NCBI GenBank assembly: GCA_031547595.1
Contig: JAVBRU010000108.1
Coordinates: forward strand, 1-6,254
Direction: 5' to 3'
DNA length: 6,254 nucleotides
Origin: JAVBRU01 sp031547595
GTDB lineage: Bacteria > Bacillota > Clostridia > Christensenellales > Aristaeellaceae
Shown: in pieces, positions 5,308 through 6,254 of the stretch
How the letters are laid out: every line of letters begins with the position of its first letter
Position numbering within the stretch: the first letter of the stretch is position 1
The notes under the pieces: generated by a model
Told to the model about the DNA's origin: nothing
Seen by the model: only the letters and a program-made list of their open reading frames with translations
Databases searched by the model: none
Program-made: the position numbers and the translations under genes

Positions 5308-6222
5308 TCAGCGAATCGTGAAATGCTCCGGCTGAGGCATGATGCTGCGCCGGTATTCGTTGGGAGTCATGCCCTCCTCGCGGCTGAAGAAGCGCGAAAA
5401 TGCCTGCTCGCTGGAAAAGTCCAACTCGTAAGCGATGGCGACAATGCTGTGCGCGGGCGATTTGAGCAGCGCCTTTGCCTGCTTGAGGCAGATGCTGCGC
5501 ACCACAGCGCTAATGGTGGTGTGGCAATGCGCCTGAATGATGCGCTGTGCCTGGCGGATGCTCAGGCCCGCATACGCAGCGATCTGCGCCACGCTGAGGC
5601 TGATGCGGGGATTCTGTTCAATGTACTCCAATATCTGCTTGGCGCGCATGTTCACAAGGTCCACACGCTCGTTGATGCTGTACTGTGCGGGGGGATTGCC
5701 CGTCAGCTGGCGTGCCACATTCATCACAATCAGCATGATGCAGCATTCGATCGTGGTCACAAAGCCGCTGATGCGATGAAAGTCCTCCATCTGGCAACGG
5801 TTGAGCAGGTTTTTCAGCTCCACATCCATCACAAACTGCAAGGGCTCATGCCGCGAAAACGCGTTGTGCAGGAACAAACCCTCCGGTGTTTCCTGCAGCA
5901 TTTGCAGTCCGCAATTGAGAATGACCTCCAGGAACATCCCGCCCCGAGGGTTCAATAAGCGGTGCTGCACCTGCGCCGGCACAAACATCGCACTGCCGGC
6001 CGATACCTCAATCATCGTGTTTTCAAAATAAAACTGAATGCTGCCCTCCAGAATGAAATGGATTTCAGCATTCCGGTGCGCATGCCAGTTTTTGTTGTAT
6101 ATCTCCTTCTGGCGTAAAACGCGCAGCCATTCGACCTCTACCTGCAGCGTGCGGGAGCCGGCCAAGAACTCCAGCAGCTCCAGATTGGTGGCCTTGGCCC
6201 AATACCGTTTGCTCTCTGCCAT
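5308..6222 (-). CDS. AraC-family transcriptional regulator with N-terminal cupin sensor
   Basis: The predicted product has 304 residues. An N-terminal cupin-like domain covers about 30-110, with WHAHRNAEIHFILEGSIQFYF (46-66), including His47, His49 and Glu53 at the usual cupin positions, and a later VPAQVQHRLLNP strand (81-92). A helical linker follows. The C-terminal AraC/XylS DNA-binding domain (about 192-293) has two helix-turn-helix units: SLSVAQIAAYAGLSIRQAQR (208-227) and SIVAIAYELDFSSEQAFSRF (259-278), then the family signature FFSREEGMTPNEYRR. This architecture is typical of sugar-responsive activators. ATG 6222 is preferred over ATG 6240 because AGGGGGAG lies six bases before it. The gene is co-oriented with, and upstream of, the transporter operon but separated by a terminator. 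The adjacent 21-bp direct repeats are its likely target. Its own promoter lies mostly beyond the window. Confidence 0.92.
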   Translation of the reverse strand: MAESKRYWAKATNLELLEFLAGSRTLQVEVEWLRVLRQKEIYNKNWHAHRNAEIHFILEGSIQFYFENTMIEVSAGSAMFVPAQVQHRLLNPRGGMFLEVILNCGLQMLQETPEGLFLHNAFSRHEPLQFVMDVELKNLLNRCQMEDFHRISGFVTTIECCIMLIVMNVARQLTGNPPAQYSINERVDLVNMRAKQILEYIEQNPRISLSVAQIAAYAGLSIRQAQRIIQAHCHTTISAVVRSICLKQAKALLKSPAHSIVAIAYELDFSSEQAFSRFFSREEGMTPNEYRRSIMPQPEHFTIR

Positions 6223-6228
6223 ATGCTT

Positions 6229-6236
6229 CTCCCCCT
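6229..6236 (-). promoter_or_regulatory. Ribosome binding site that decides the AraC start
   Basis: The minus strand reads AGGGGGAG, six bases before ATG 6222. The upstream in-frame ATG at 6240 has only a weak AAGG at longer distance, so the shorter protein is preferred. Confidence 0.75.
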
Positions 6237-6254
6237 GCATATCATCCGCGCCTT

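Noticed and set aside
5305..5958. Plus-strand open frame of 217 codons opposite the AraC gene
   Set aside because: His/Ala/Leu-rich shadow translation with no domain. The AraC helix-turn-helix signature lies on the other strand.
1..6254. CRISPR arrays, insertion sequences, tRNA/rRNA genes, toxin-antitoxin or defence genes
   Set aside because: I found no regularly spaced repeats, transposase-like frames, cloverleaf-like segments or such proteins on either strand.

Overview
The window holds a compact carbohydrate-uptake and catabolism locus. Every gene is on the minus strand, so transcription runs from high to low coordinates. Strong purine-rich ribosome binding sites, LplA/LplB/LplC-type (CUT1) transporter proteins, an AraC regulator with a cupin sensor and moderately GC-rich genes with an AT-rich regulatory gap suggest a Firmicute, probably an anaerobic Clostridia-class gut or rumen organism. 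This is inference from protein style only; no rRNA or marker gene is present.

Layout in order of transcription: (1) 6222-5308, an AraC-family regulator with an N-terminal cupin, followed by an intrinsic terminator (5245-5286). (2) 5307-5038, a 270-bp intergenic region. It contains a good sigma-70-type promoter (-35 at 5152-5157, -10 at 5129-5134, 17-bp spacer). Immediately upstream of the -35 are two 12-bp direct repeats in 21-bp register, a spacing typical of AraC-family half-sites. Two tandem ATTGA-N9/10-TCAAT inverted repeats span the start site and leader. (3) 5037-3439, an extracellular solute-binding protein with a signal peptide but no lipobox cysteine. (4) 3438-3366, a 73-bp gap with a strong hairpin ending directly against the next ribosome binding site. 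(5) 3365-2406 and 2391-1489, two CUT1 permease subunits. (6) 1457-525, a DHDPS/N-acetylneuraminate lyase-family aldolase or lyase. (7) 535-1, the N-terminal 178 codons of a predicted beta-propeller glycoside-hydrolase-like protein, overlapping the lyase gene by 11 bp and cut by the window edge.

Proposed working: the AraC protein senses a ligand and activates the operon promoter. The binding protein and two permeases import an oligosaccharide or sugar acid, probably powered by a shared MsmX-type ATPase encoded elsewhere, since none is present here. The propeller protein may trim the imported glycan and the lyase may split a resulting 2-keto (deoxy) sugar acid into pyruvate and an aldehyde. Each family is common. 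The substrate is unknown, and the combination of regulatory DNA, non-canonical lyase active site and propeller enzyme is the part that merits follow-up. I see no mobile element, CRISPR array, RNA gene or defence system.
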